Shown here: piece by piece, positions 15,711-25,308 of the stretch
Position numbering within the stretch: the first letter of the stretch is position 1
Layout of the letters: each line of letters opens with the position of its first letter
Assembly: GCF_026790145.1 (NCBI RefSeq)
Contig: NZ_JALAMS010000026.1
Coordinates: forward strand, 62,001-126,000
Direction: 5' to 3'
Origin: Bacillus_I endophytica_A
GTDB taxonomy: Bacteria; Bacillota; Bacilli; Bacillales; Bacillaceae_H
DNA: 64,000 nucleotides
Program-made: the position numbers and the translations under genes
The notes under the pieces: model-generated
What the model was told of the DNA's origin: nothing
What the model saw: only the letters and a program-made list of their open reading frames with translations
Database searches by the model: none

Positions 15711-17189
15711 TTAGACAGGTAAGTTTGTAACGCCCATCAAATAATGATCAACGCTCTTCGCTACGCCACGTCCTTCATTAATTGCCCAAACAATTAAACT
15801 TTGACCACGACGTGCATCACCTGCAGCAAAAACGCCATCAACGTTTGTCTCATATGTGCCGTATTCTGCTTTAACACGGTTACGTTCAACTTCTACTCCA
15901 AATTGAGAAAGAAGCGGCATTTCTGTTCCTTCAAATCCAATTGCAACGAATACAAGCTGTGCAGGCCATACTTTTTCAGTTCCTGGAATTTCATTGAAAA
16001 CAAATTTTCCGTTTTCAATTACTTTCTCCATTGCCACTGTATGCACTTCTTTTAAGTTGCCTTCTTCATCTCCCACAAACTTTTTCGTTTGGATGAGATA
16101 TTCACGAGGATCTTTTCCTAGAGATGCTTGTGCTTCTTCATGAGCATAATCAAGCGCAAATGTAAGCGGTGATTGTGGCCACGGATTATCAAGTGAGCGA
16201 TCATTTGGTAAAATTGGATGTTTACCAAACTGAGCTAAGCTATTACAGCCTTGACGCACAGCTGTTGCGATACAGTCAGCACCAGTATCCCCGCCACCGA
16301 TTACAATAACGTCTTTTCCTTTTGCATCAAAGGCTTCATCAAAATCTGAACCGTTTAACACTTGCTTTGTTGAATGTGTTAAGTAGTCCATTGCAAGATG
16401 AACTCCTTTTAATTCGCGTCCTTCCATTACAAGATCACGCTGTTTTTGCGCTCCCGTACAGAGAATAACAGCATCATATTCTTCTTTCAGCTGCTCTGCT
16501 GTAATGTCTTTCCCGATCTCTGTATTTGTCACAAAATCAATGCCTTCTTGGCGAAGTAAGTTAACGCGACGTTCTACAACTTCCTTTTCAAGCTTCATGC
16601 TTGGGATACCGTATATTAAAAGGCCGCCGATACGATCTGCACGTTCATATACTGTAACAGTATGACCAACTTGGTTAAGCTGGTCAGCCGCTGCTAATCC
16701 TGCTGGACCTGATCCAACAACAGCAACTCTTTTTCCTGTACGCTCGCTTGGAATACGTGGTGTAATCCACCCTTCTTGGAAGCCTTTATCAATGATTGAG
16801 CGCTCGATATTTTTAATCGCAACGGCTGGATCATTGATTGAAACTGTACAAGAGCCTTCACAAGGCGCTGGACAAACGCGCCCTGTGAACTCTGGAAAAT
16901 TATTTGTTTTTAGAAGTCTGTTTAATGCTTCTTTCCATCTACCGCGGTACACAAGATCATTCCACTCTGGAATTAAGTTATGAATAGGACAGCCTGCTGT
17001 CATCCCATTTATTTCAGTTCCCATTTGGCAAAATGGTGTGCCGCAATCCATACATCGAGCGCCTTGACGACTCAACTGTTCATCTGTAAATGAGTTGGCG
17101 TACTCTTTCCAATCTCCTGTGCGTTTTTTAGGGTCGCGCTGTTTTGGTGCTTCCCGATCATACTCCATAAATCCTGTTGCTTTTCCCAT
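15711..17189 (-). CDS. gltB: Glutamate synthase small (beta) subunit
   Basis: This 492-residue NADPH-oxidising subunit feeds electrons to the large subunit. An N-terminal Cys-rich segment (CMDCGTPFC, AGCPI, CPAPCEGSC) forms [4Fe-4S] clusters. The FAD motif is GSGPAGLAAAD near residue 160 and the NADPH motif is GGGDTGADC near residue 300. It is the second gene of gltAB, 18 bases downstream of gltA, and ends at a strong terminator. Together the subunits convert 2-oxoglutarate and glutamine to two glutamates. In B. subtilis naming the small subunit is gltB; elsewhere it is gltD. Confidence 0.95.
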   Translation of the reverse strand: MGKATGFMEYDREAPKQRDPKKRTGDWKEYANSFTDEQLSRQGARCMDCGTPFCQMGTEINGMTAGCPIHNLIPEWNDLVYRGRWKEALNRLLKTNNFPEFTGRVCPAPCEGSCTVSINDPAVAIKNIERSIIDKGFQEGWITPRIPSERTGKRVAVVGSGPAGLAAADQLNQVGHTVTVYERADRIGGLLIYGIPSMKLEKEVVERRVNLLRQEGIDFVTNTEIGKDITAEQLKEEYDAVILCTGAQKQRDLVMEGRELKGVHLAMDYLTHSTKQVLNGSDFDEAFDAKGKDVIVIGGGDTGADCIATAVRQGCNSLAQFGKHPILPNDRSLDNPWPQSPLTFALDYAHEEAQASLGKDPREYLIQTKKFVGDEEGNLKEVHTVAMEKVIENGKFVFNEIPGTEKVWPAQLVFVAIGFEGTEMPLLSQFGVEVERNRVKAEYGTYETNVDGVFAAGDARRGQSLIVWAINEGRGVAKSVDHYLMGVTNLPV

Positions 17190-17207
17190 AACCGTTCGCC
17201 CCCTTTA

Positions 17208-20200
17208 TTAAGATCCGATTGTTTGAAGAGTCTCATCTACTTTTTCAGATTTGTTTGATGAGTTTGCTTTAAAGGCAGCCATAACTGCTTCATCTTTTTC
17301 CATTCCAGACGCTTTCATTGCTTCAATTGTTTGTAGCATGCGTTTGTAATCTTTCGGAATGACTTTCACAAACTTTGCAACAGACTCTTCCCAATGAGCT
17401 AAAATTTGTGTTGCTTTCACACTTCCTGTATAGTTCATATGTTTTGTTAACATTGCTTTTAGTTCTTTAATGTCTTCTTCATCTTGAAGAGTTTCAAAAT
17501 ACACCATTTCTTTATTTGCCGTTTGATCAAAGTGCTCAACATCATCTGGAAGAACATACGCAACGCCACCTGACATTCCAGCGCCGAAGTTTTTACCAAC
17601 AGCTCCAATAATAACAGCGCGGCCTCCTGTCATGTACTCACAGCCATGATCTCCAACACCTTCAACAACAGCGTGTGCTCCGCTGTTACGAACACAGAAG
17701 CGTTCCCCAGCGCGCCCTTCAATATATGCTTCACCAGCTGTTGCTCCAATAAGTGAAACATTTCCAGCAATAACATTGTCTTCTGGCGCCTGAGCTTTTA
17801 CTTCAGGAGCGCGAACGATAATTTTACCACCTGAAAGTCCTTTTCCAACGTAGTCGTTTGCATCTCCTTGTAAGTTCAGTGTCATCCCTTTTGGAACAAA
17901 TGCTCCGAAACTTTGACCTGCTGAACCGTTAAAGCGAAGCGTGATCGTATCTTCTGGAAGACCTTTCTCACCAAAACGACGCGTTACTTCACTTCCCACA
18001 ATAGTTCCAACAACACGGTTAACGTTGCGAATATTAAAGCTTAAATCAACTTGTGTTCTATCGTTAAGAGCACGCTCACATTTTGGTAAAATCTCAGCTA
18101 CGTCAAGTGATTGATCAAGCTTATGATTTTGATATTCTGTACGCGTATGCTCTCCTTCTACTTTATAAAGAAGCTTTGTTAGATCAAGATGCTTTGCTTT
18201 CCAGTGAGATTTCGTACGTTCACTCACTTCAAGCACTTCTGTTTGACCAACCATTTCTTCCACTGTACGGAAGCCAAGCTCTGCCATAATTTCGCGTACT
18301 TCTTGTGCGATAAAACGCATGAAGTTTACGATATGATCTGGGTCGCCTAAAAACTTTTTACGAAGCTCAGGGTTTTGAGTTGCAACACCAACAGGACAAG
18401 TGTCAAGATGACACGCTCTCATCATAATACAGCCAAGAACAACAAGTGGAGCTGTTGCAAACCCGTATTCTTCTGCTCCAAATAGGGCAGCCATTACAAC
18501 ATCACGGCCTGTCATCAGTTTTCCATCTGTTTCTAAAATAACGCGGCTGCGAAGTTTGTTCATCATCAGCGTTTGATGCGCTTCTGTTAAGCCAAGCTCC
18601 CATGGAAGACCTGTATGCTTAATACTTGTTTTTGGTGATGCACCTGTTCCTCCATCATAACCACTGATTACAATAACATCTGCAACTGCTTTTGCAACGC
18701 CCGCTGCAATCGTTCCAACGCCTGCTTTTGATACAAGCTTTACGCTAATGCGTGCTTTTGAGTTGGCATTTTTAAGATCATGAATAAGCTGTGCTAAGTC
18801 TTCAATAGAGTAAATATCATGATGTGGCGGTGGTGAAATCAAGCTAACACCAGGCGTTGAGCCACGTACTTCAGCTACCCATGGATACACTTTTGTTCCT
18901 GGAAGCTGACCACCTTCACCAGGCTTTGCTCCTTGTGCCATTTTGATTTGAAGCTCATCTGCATTTACAAGATAGTGTGAGTTTACGCCAAATCGTCCTG
19001 ATGCTACTTGTTTAATTGCACTGCGGCGGTAGTCTCCATTTTCGTCTCTTGTGAAACGTGCTGGATCTTCTCCACCTTCTCCACTGTTACTCTTTCCGCC
19101 AAGACGGTTCATTGCAATCGCTAATGTTGAATGAGCCTCTTCACTAAGAGATCCAAACGACATTGCTCCTGTTTTGAATCGTTTTACAATCGAATCAACA
19201 GACTCTACTTCATCAATTGAAATGCTTTTTCTCTTTTTATTAAATGAAAAGGCATTGCGTAAGAACGTAAGCTGTTCGTCATCTGCCATTTTCGAATATT
19301 TTTTGAAAAGTTCATAGTTTCCTGTACGACATGCATGTTGAAGCGTATGAATTGTTTGTGGATTGAATGCATGATGCTCACCATTTCGTCTCCACTGTAG
19401 TTCACTTCCAGCTTCAAGCGTTTCATCCTTATAGTTGCCAACAAATGCTGCTTCATGACGCATTTTCACTTCTTGTTCAATAACATCTAGCCCAACTCCA
19501 CTAAGTTGTGATGCTGTACCTGTAAAGTAGCGGTTAATAACATCTTCTCCGATACCTACTGCTTCAAAAATTTGAGCACCTCTGTAACTTTGTACAGTTG
19601 AAACCCCTACTTTTGACATAACCTTTACAACACCTTCAGATGCCGTGTTATTGAAAGTTGCAACAGCTTTGTCATAAGAAACTTTAATAACGCCATCTTT
19701 AATTCCTTCACGAAGTGTTTCATATGCAAGGTATGGATTGATTGCATCGATTCCATAACCAATAAGAACCGCAAAATGGTGAACTTCACGAGCTTCTGCT
19801 GTTTCTGCAACTAAGCTTACAGCTGTTCTCGTTCCCTTTTCTACAAGATACTGATGAACAGCACTTCCTGCTAGGAGCGTTGGCATTGCCATATTGTGCT
19901 CATCAACGCCTCTGTCTGATAAGACAATAATTGTGTTTCCTTCTGCCATTGCTTTGTCTACTTCCCCACAAAGCGTTTCAAGCGCTTTTTCGATATCTTC
20001 TTTAAAAAGAAGTGATAGCGTTTTTGTTTTAAATTCTTTCACATTTGTTTCTTTCAAACGAGCTACTTCTTCATTTGATAAAAATGGTGCATCAAGCATA
20101 ATGCGACGTGCTGCTGATTTATCAGGATGAAGAATGTTGCCTTCTTGACCTAACAGCGTCATTGTTGATGTCACAATTTCTTCTCGAATTGCGTCAATTG

Positions 20201-21761
20201 GCGGGTTTGTTACTTGAGCGAAAAGCTGCTTGAAATAGTTGTACAATAGATGTGAACGATTAGAAAGCACAGCAAGCGGTGTATCAAGTCCCATTGACCC
20301 AATTGGATCTTTTCCTTCTGTAACCATAGGAATAATATTTTTTGAAACTTCCTCATACGTATAACCAAATGCTTTTTGCAACTGAACTAAATTTTCGACT
20401 TTTTCTGAAACTTCAGCTTGCTCTAAGTCATTAATTTCAATCATTTGCTCGTTTAACCATTCGCGGTATGGATGCTCTGAAATCATCTCTTCCTTCAGCT
20501 CACGGTCTGAGATAATTCGTCCTTCTTCAAGGTTTAAAAGAAGCATTTTCCCTGGACTTAAACGATCTTTATATAAAACATTCTCTGGATCAACGTCAAT
20601 TACGCCAACTTCAGAAGAAAGAATAAGATAATCATCTTTTGTGACATAATAACGAGCAGGACGAAGACCGTTACGATCTAAAATAGCGCCAATTTCATTT
20701 CCATCTGTAAACACGACTGCCGTTGGACCATCCCACGGCTCCATAAGACAGCTGTGATATTGGTAAAAAGCTTTTTTATCATCTTCCATATTCTCATCGC
20801 GTGCCCATGGTTCTGGAATAAGCATCATTGCAGTATGGGCAGGTTTTCTGCCAGCAAGCGTGAAAAATTCAAATGCATTGTCTAAAATAGAAGAATCACT
20901 TCCATTTATATCGAGAAGAGGCATTACTTTATCTAGGTCATCGCCAAATGCTTTTGAAATAAACTGCTGCTCACGTGCTCTCATCCAGTTAATGTTTCCA
21001 CGAAGCGTATTAATTTCACCATTGTGAATTAAATAACGGTTTGGATGCGCTCTTTCCCAGCTTGGGAACGTATTTGTACTAAAGCGTGAGTGAACAAGTG
21101 AAAAACCTGATGTAAAACGCTCGTCTTTTAAATCTTTATAAAAACTAGATACTTTAGACGGTGTCATAAGCCCTTTGTATACGATCGTTTGGCTTGAAAG
21201 GCTCGCAAAATAGAACGCCGTATTTTCACCAACTTTTTCAGCACGTTTGCGAATTACATACAATTTTCGCTCAAACGGTAAGCCTTCTTCAACATTTTCA
21301 TTTTTGGCAATGAAAACTTGACGAACGTATGGCTGACTTTCTCTTCCTGTTGGTCCAATGTGCGTACTGTCAACAGGCACCGTTCTCCAGCCTAATAATT
21401 GTTGTCCTTCTTCTTCGACTATTCTGTTAATTTCCGATTCATAGTGAGCGCGCTCTTTTTCATCCTGTGGGAAAAAGATCATACCAACTCCATAGTGGCC
21501 TTTTTCAGGGAATGTAAAAGTACAAACGCTTTGAAAAAAGTCGTGAGGAATTTGGACCATAATGCCAACTCCATCACTTGTATCTGGGTCACTCCCCTGC
21601 CCACCACGATGCTCTAATTGATCAAGCATATGAAGCCCTTTTTCCACGATATCATGCGACGCACGACCGTTTAAATGTGCGTAAAGACCGATTCCACATG
21701 CATCATGCTCGAATTCTGGGCGGTAAAGACCTTGTGCTTGAGGTAGTTTATTTATTGTCAT
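17208..21761 (-). CDS. gltA: Glutamate synthase large (alpha) subunit
   Basis: This is the 1517-residue large subunit. The start is chosen at the ATG at 21761 (MTINKLPQAQG), which follows TTGGAGGAATGCCCT; an in-frame ATG at 21782 lacks a ribosome site. The catalytic N-terminal Cys lies in 'HDACGIGL' at residue 22, so a 21-residue propeptide must be removed, as known for GOGAT. The glutaminase domain (about 22-430) is followed by the central and FMN/3Fe-4S synthase domains (with the Cys cluster in 'CIMMRACHLDTCPVG', about residue 1130) and the C-terminal beta-helix (about 1260-1500, with repeated G-x-x-G patterns). It is divergent from gltC, its known LysR activator. Confidence 0.96.
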   Translation of the reverse strand: MTINKLPQAQGLYRPEFEHDACGIGLYAHLNGRASHDIVEKGLHMLDQLEHRGGQGSDPDTSDGVGIMVQIPHDFFQSVCTFTFPEKGHYGVGMIFFPQDEKERAHYESEINRIVEEEGQQLLGWRTVPVDSTHIGPTGRESQPYVRQVFIAKNENVEEGLPFERKLYVIRKRAEKVGENTAFYFASLSSQTIVYKGLMTPSKVSSFYKDLKDERFTSGFSLVHSRFSTNTFPSWERAHPNRYLIHNGEINTLRGNINWMRAREQQFISKAFGDDLDKVMPLLDINGSDSSILDNAFEFFTLAGRKPAHTAMMLIPEPWARDENMEDDKKAFYQYHSCLMEPWDGPTAVVFTDGNEIGAILDRNGLRPARYYVTKDDYLILSSEVGVIDVDPENVLYKDRLSPGKMLLLNLEEGRIISDRELKEEMISEHPYREWLNEQMIEINDLEQAEVSEKVENLVQLQKAFGYTYEEVSKNIIPMVTEGKDPIGSMGLDTPLAVLSNRSHLLYNYFKQLFAQVTNPPIDAIREEIVTSTMTLLGQEGNILHPDKSAARRIMLDAPFLSNEEVARLKETNVKEFKTKTLSLLFKEDIEKALETLCGEVDKAMAEGNTIIVLSDRGVDEHNMAMPTLLAGSAVHQYLVEKGTRTAVSLVAETAEAREVHHFAVLIGYGIDAINPYLAYETLREGIKDGVIKVSYDKAVATFNNTASEGVVKVMSKVGVSTVQSYRGAQIFEAVGIGEDVINRYFTGTASQLSGVGLDVIEQEVKMRHEAAFVGNYKDETLEAGSELQWRRNGEHHAFNPQTIHTLQHACRTGNYELFKKYSKMADDEQLTFLRNAFSFNKKRKSISIDEVESVDSIVKRFKTGAMSFGSLSEEAHSTLAIAMNRLGGKSNSGEGGEDPARFTRDENGDYRRSAIKQVASGRFGVNSHYLVNADELQIKMAQGAKPGEGGQLPGTKVYPWVAEVRGSTPGVSLISPPPHHDIYSIEDLAQLIHDLKNANSKARISVKLVSKAGVGTIAAGVAKAVADVIVISGYDGGTGASPKTSIKHTGLPWELGLTEAHQTLMMNKLRSRVILETDGKLMTGRDVVMAALFGAEEYGFATAPLVVLGCIMMRACHLDTCPVGVATQNPELRKKFLGDPDHIVNFMRFIAQEVREIMAELGFRTVEEMVGQTEVLEVSERTKSHWKAKHLDLTKLLYKVEGEHTRTEYQNHKLDQSLDVAEILPKCERALNDRTQVDLSFNIRNVNRVVGTIVGSEVTRRFGEKGLPEDTITLRFNGSAGQSFGAFVPKGMTLNLQGDANDYVGKGLSGGKIIVRAPEVKAQAPEDNVIAGNVSLIGATAGEAYIEGRAGERFCVRNSGAHAVVEGVGDHGCEYMTGGRAVIIGAVGKNFGAGMSGGVAYVLPDDVEHFDQTANKEMVYFETLQDEEDIKELKAMLTKHMNYTGSVKATQILAHWEESVAKFVKVIPKDYKRMLQTIEAMKASGMEKDEAVMAAFKANSSNKSEKVDETLQTIGS

Positions 21762-21869
21762 AGGGCATTCCTCCAACTCCATTTCTTTTTCTCTCTATGC
21801 CGATTACGTTACAATACTAATTGTAGTTTCACAAATTGATATAAACAATATATAATTTAGATTAAAACG

Positions 21870-21884
21870 ATCTCAATATGAGAT
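21870..21884. promoter_or_regulatory. GltC box I
   Basis: ATCTCAATATGAGAT is the dyad ATCTC-N5-GAGAT, which is the described GltC-binding sequence of the Bacillus gltA-gltC intergenic region. It is just upstream of gltC and about 110 bases upstream of gltA, where it can serve both divergent promoters. Confidence 0.85.
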
Positions 21885-21906
21885 AGGTTTAAAGGAGGGA
21901 GATAAA

Positions 21907-22809
21907 ATGGAGCTCAGACAGCTTGTTTATTTTGTAGAAGTAGCAAAGCGTGAGCACGTTTCAGAGGCGGCGTTTGCCCTTCATGTTGCTCAGTCTGCTG
22001 TAAGTAGGCAAATTAGTAACTTGGAGACAGAACTTGGGGTTGCTCTTTTTGAGCGAGAGGGTCGGAACATTAAATTAACGACAATCGGAAAGCTTTTCTT
22101 AACTCACACAGAGACAGCCTTAAAAGCAATTGATAATGCAAAGCAGCTTATTGATGAACACCTTGATCCTGAACGTGGGACAATTAAAATTGGCTTTCCA
22201 ACAAGCCTTGCAAGCCACACATTACCAACCGTTATTTCCGCCTTTAAAGGAAAACATCCGAACGTTGCCTTTCATCTTCGTCAAGGTTCTTATAAATTTT
22301 TAATTGATGCCGTTAAAAACCGAGAAATTGATTTAGCTTTTTTAGGACCTGTTCCACGAGATGATAACGATGTAGAAGGAACGATTTTGTTTTCTGAGAA
22401 GATTTTAGCTCTTCTCCCTTCAAACCATCCTCTTGCAAGCAAGGAACGAATTCGGCTTGATCAGCTTCGCAATGATGCGTTCGTTCTTTTTCCAAAAGGT
22501 TATGTCCTGCACAGACTTGCGATTGATGCGTGTAAACAGTCGGGATTCAAAGCAAATGTATCATCAGTTGGAGAAGATCTTGATGCAATTAAAGGACTTG
22601 TTTCAGCAGGGATTGGTGTAACACTTCTTCCAGAAAGTACGCTGTATGAAACAGTGCCAAAGTTTACGGTAAAAGTGCCGATTGAGTTTCCACATGTGAC
22701 AAGAACCGTTGGCATGATTATTCCAAAACATCGTAAACTTGCTCCATCTGAACAACTTTTTTATGAATTTGTGAAAGACTTTTTCTCTATTCTACAGCAG
22801 TACAGTTAA
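21907..22809 (+). CDS. gltC: LysR-type activator of glutamate synthase, GltC
   Basis: This is a 300-residue LysR regulator. It begins MELRQLVYFVEVAKREHVSE and has a standard winged HTH (about residues 1-60) and effector domain. In Bacillus, GltC activates gltAB in response to 2-oxoglutarate and represses it with glutamate. The divergent arrangement with gltA and the GltC box between the genes make the assignment firm. AAAGGAGGGAG lies 5-8 bases before the ATG. A hairpin terminator follows at 22808-22838. Confidence 0.95.
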   Translation: MELRQLVYFVEVAKREHVSEAAFALHVAQSAVSRQISNLETELGVALFEREGRNIKLTTIGKLFLTHTETALKAIDNAKQLIDEHLDPERGTIKIGFPTSLASHTLPTVISAFKGKHPNVAFHLRQGSYKFLIDAVKNREIDLAFLGPVPRDDNDVEGTILFSEKILALLPSNHPLASKERIRLDQLRNDAFVLFPKGYVLHRLAIDACKQSGFKANVSSVGEDLDAIKGLVSAGIGVTLLPESTLYETVPKFTVKVPIEFPHVTRTVGMIIPKHRKLAPSEQLFYEFVKDFFSILQQYS

Positions 22810-22838
22810 AAAGGCTCCAAGTATGGAAGCCTTTTTAA
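22808..22838 (+). terminator. Terminator of gltC
   Basis: Stem AAAAAGGCTTCC-type (AAAAAGGCTCC / GGAAGCCTTTTT with small loop) directly after the gltC stop. Confidence 0.75.
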
Positions 22839-22843
22839 CATGC

Positions 22844-22960
22844 TTAATCATCATAGTCATAGCGAAAACCGTCTTGACTCTTGTCTTGATTTCCGTTTCC
22901 TCGTTCATTTGCCAAATCTCTTCTTTCTTTTTGTTCTTCTTCGGTTTGCTTCTTATTCAT
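22844..22960 (-). CDS. 38-residue hydrophilic protein, unknown
   Basis: A 38-codon gene with a near-perfect AAAGGAGGTTTACG ribosome site before the ATG at 22960. The product is highly charged: MNKKQTEEEQKERRDLANER, then a Gly/Asn/Gln-rich middle, then an acidic tyrosine-rich tail (RYDYDD). It has no hydrophobic segment and I do not recognise a family. It is convergent with gltC. Confidence 0.6.
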   Translation of the reverse strand: MNKKQTEEEQKERRDLANERGNGNQDKSQDGFRYDYDD

Positions 22961-23024
22961 CGTAAACCTCCTTTTTTAGGTAGTATGTTCCTAAACGAAA
23001 AAAAGATGAGCCTGGTACTTGAGC

Positions 23025-23399
23025 TCACCTTTTCTCTACTTTATAAAGTCCGTTTGTTTGTACTTTTTTGTCGAAATAAGCTTTTATAATATCACCTTCC
23101 GCAAGCTTGTCACTAAGAGGTTCCTCAAGGCTCTTTGTTGTAAAGGTAATGCTTGTTCCTTCTTTTGTTTTAGCCTTGTATGAATTCCCATCTATTTTAG
23201 TGATTTGATAGTAGTAAATATTAAATCGCTCATTTTTTGTATCTTTTGTTTTCTCAGATGCAGGCAAACTTTGCAAAACTTCTGCTTGCTCCTTCGCATC
23301 TGTTTTGTTAGCTACGTTGTTCATATAATAGAAAACTAGTAAACATAAAAAAATAAGTAAAAGTACTAGTAGCATTAATTTTTTTCCTGCAATGGACAA
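23025..23399 (-). CDS. Membrane-anchored small protein, unknown
   Basis: This is a 124-residue protein with a basic N-terminus and one strong membrane helix (about residues 8-26, MLLVLLLIFLCLLVFYYM), then a lysine-rich stalk and a small, probably beta-rich extracytoplasmic domain ('NIYYYQITKIDGNSYKAKTK ... DIIKAYFDKK'). The domain resembles small beta-barrel (OB-like) modules, but no family can be named. It is monocistronic; the ATG at 23399 is preceded by AGGAGGTTATTAGG-type sequence. Confidence 0.65.
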   Translation of the reverse strand: MSIAGKKLMLLVLLLIFLCLLVFYYMNNVANKTDAKEQAEVLQSLPASEKTKDTKNERFNIYYYQITKIDGNSYKAKTKEGTSITFTTKSLEEPLSDKLAEGDIIKAYFDKKVQTNGLYKVEKR

Positions 23400-23656
23400 C
23401 CTAATAACCTCCTGTATAGTCTCGGATTGACCATCATATTTTAAACGTATTATAACATAATTTCAATACAGAACGTACATATAGAGGTCAATGTTCACCT
23501 TTTGCTCAAAAATAGAAACCAAACTTTTGAACTACACCTCTTTCTTTTTTCCTAATTACTATGAAGAAATGCTAGAAAATATTCCTTTTCAAAAAGATGT
23601 GTAAAATATACCGAAGAAGGGAAAAAGAGCACTACATATGAAAGGTGGTAGATAGT

Positions 23657-24031
23657 ATGAAACATCTTGTTTTTTATGATGCTGACTGTCCCCTTTGTTC
23701 AAATGTAAAAAAAGTTGTCCAAGCTCTTGATTGGGGAAAACGTCTTGATTGGATGCCTGTTCAATCAATTCAATCTGAACAAAAGTTCCGCTTCTTAGCT
23801 AAGCGTAATATTTACGATGAAATTCATATGATTTCTCGTGATAATGAACTGTTTAGCGGCTTTTATACCGTTCGGAAAATTTTAAAATCACTCCCGCTTA
23901 CATGGCCAATTGGTATGCTTCTTTCTCTTCCACTCATAGAGAAGCTAGGTGTGCCGCTTTATACGTGGGTTTCTGAAAACCGCTATGAATGGTTTGGACG
24001 CTATTCAGAAAGGGGACAGAACGCCTATTAA
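23657..24031 (+). CDS. Thiol-disulfide oxidoreductase-like DCC family protein (DUF393)
   Basis: This is a 124-residue protein of the DCC family (DUF393/COG3011). The family motif is visible as FYDADCPLCS near residues 5-14 with its CxxC pair. The ATG at 23657 is 8 bases after AAAGGTGG; an in-frame GTG at 23645 overlaps the ribosome site. The family has a thioredoxin-like fold but no proven redox substrate. A hydrophobic segment (about residues 75-97) may contact the membrane. It ends at a bidirectional hairpin shared with the SPFH gene. Confidence 0.85.
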   Translation: MKHLVFYDADCPLCSNVKKVVQALDWGKRLDWMPVQSIQSEQKFRFLAKRNIYDEIHMISRDNELFSGFYTVRKILKSLPLTWPIGMLLSLPLIEKLGVPLYTWVSENRYEWFGRYSERGQNAY

Positions 24032-24066
24032 ACAAAGAACCGAGGCAAAAGCCTCGGTCTTTCTTA
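24032..24066. terminator. Bidirectional terminator
   Basis: Stem AAAGAACCGAGGC / GCCTCGGTCTTTC-type between the convergent DCC and SPFH genes. Confidence 0.8.
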
Positions 24067-24906
24067 TCTTCCGCCAACAATAACGTCAGAATCAGAGCCA
24101 ACAACTTTCGTTTGAACGTTTTTGTCTCCATCCCATTTCTCAATACGCTTCATTTCAATTACTTCTGGTGTTAATGACTCACTTACTACTTTGTTTGCTT
24201 CTGCTTCCGCTTTTGCTTTAATAATTTCAGCATCTGCCTTACCTTGTGCTTCTACTTTTGCTTTTTCAGCTTGCACTTCTGCTTGCTGCTTCTCAACGTT
24301 CATTGCTTCAAGCTTTTGCTGTGCATCTACAACATTTTGAATTGCTTTTTGCGTTTTTTCATCTGGTTTCGGTGTACCAAGAACGAAGTCTGAAACAACG
24401 AATCCATATTTACTGGCATCTTTTATGAACTCTTGCTCAATCTCTGTTTTAATTTGCTCACGCTTTTGGAAGATTTCAAGAATCGTATATTTAGATGTTA
24501 CAGATAATGCCGCGTCTTTCATACGTGACTGAAGGAACGTGTTCTCAATCACTTCTGGTTTTGCTCCTTTAAACTTGTTAAAGATATCAACAACTTTCTC
24601 AGGATTGTTTGCGTAGTTATATGTTGCATCAATATCAAGCGGTTTTCCATCTTTCGTTGCAAGTGGTACATCTTCATATGATACCGTTTCCATTGCAACC
24701 GGATATTGCGTGACTTTCTTCCACGGGGATACAAAGTGCCACCCTTGACCAAGCGTTTGCTTTTCAACCCCGCCAGATCTGTTGTAGACAACCCCAATAT
24801 GACCTTGATCAACTTGGGTAATCGACATAATGACAAGTACCCCACCTAAAATAATCGCTAGCCCTACAAGCACGGCCCCAAGCTTTGCTTTTCCTGTTTT
24901 CAACAT
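24064..24906 (-). CDS. SPFH/band-7 (prohibitin-like) membrane protein
   Basis: This is a 280-residue protein with an N-terminal membrane anchor (about residues 8-28), an SPFH/band-7 domain ('VDQGHIGVVYNRSGGVEKQ' onward, to about residue 185) and a long Ala/Glu/Lys-rich coiled coil (about 190-250). The start at 24906 is taken because AAGGAGGAAAAA precedes it; the in-frame ATG 30 bases earlier lies within the upstream small gene. SPFH proteins oligomerise into membrane scaffolds. The upstream 50-residue membrane peptide ends one base before this ATG, so the two are translationally coupled. Confidence 0.88.
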   Translation of the reverse strand: MLKTGKAKLGAVLVGLAIILGGVLVIMSITQVDQGHIGVVYNRSGGVEKQTLGQGWHFVSPWKKVTQYPVAMETVSYEDVPLATKDGKPLDIDATYNYANNPEKVVDIFNKFKGAKPEVIENTFLQSRMKDAALSVTSKYTILEIFQKREQIKTEIEQEFIKDASKYGFVVSDFVLGTPKPDEKTQKAIQNVVDAQQKLEAMNVEKQQAEVQAEKAKVEAQGKADAEIIKAKAEAEANKVVSESLTPEVIEMKRIEKWDGDKNVQTKVVGSDSDVIVGGR

Positions 24907-24907
24907 A

Positions 24908-25060
24908 TTATTTTTCCTCCTTATCTTTAAATGCATCTTTTACTTCCTCTGCTTTCTCTCCCACTTTTTGAAATACACCCTTCTTTCCTAACCAAAGCCA
25001 TATGCCGCCAAGGCTTAAAAAGAACAAAATAAATAAGACGTATAAAGAAAACAATTGCAT
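24908..25060 (-). CDS. 50-residue membrane peptide coupled to the SPFH gene
   Basis: A 50-codon gene starting at 25060 after GAGGTG. It encodes a hydrophobic N-terminal helix (MQLFSLYVLFILFFLSLGGI) followed by an amphipathic, lysine/glutamate-rich tail (GEKAEEVKDAFKDKEEK). Its stop and the SPFH start are arranged TAA-T-ATG, and its last codons contain the AAGGAGG used by the SPFH gene. A role as partner or modulator of the SPFH protein is inferred from coupling only. Confidence 0.7.
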   Translation of the reverse strand: MQLFSLYVLFILFFLSLGGIWLWLGKKGVFQKVGEKAEEVKDAFKDKEEK

Positions 25061-25212
25061 CACCTCATTAACTTATTAAAGTGAAAAAGTTCACATTAAT
25101 CCATCCTTCCTTATTTGGAGAAGATATTTTAATTCCTCTTTTACACTTTATGTGGTTATCTTAGTATTATTTACGATAAGGTTACAAAAAGGTTTCATTT
25201 TTTTAAAGAAAA

Positions 25213-25250
25213 TTGTAAAAAAGCAAAGAAATGGAGCTTTCTTTGCTTTT
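25213..25250 (-). terminator. Terminator after the paralogue array
   Basis: Perfect 13-base stem AAAAGCAAAGAAA / TTTCTTTGCTTTT, ending the minus-strand array 60-95 bases after the last copy. Confidence 0.75.
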
Positions 25251-25308
25251 AGGCAGTAATATCAATTATAAAGCCCTTTGAGAAGTAATATTCTTAATCA
25301 ATATACAA

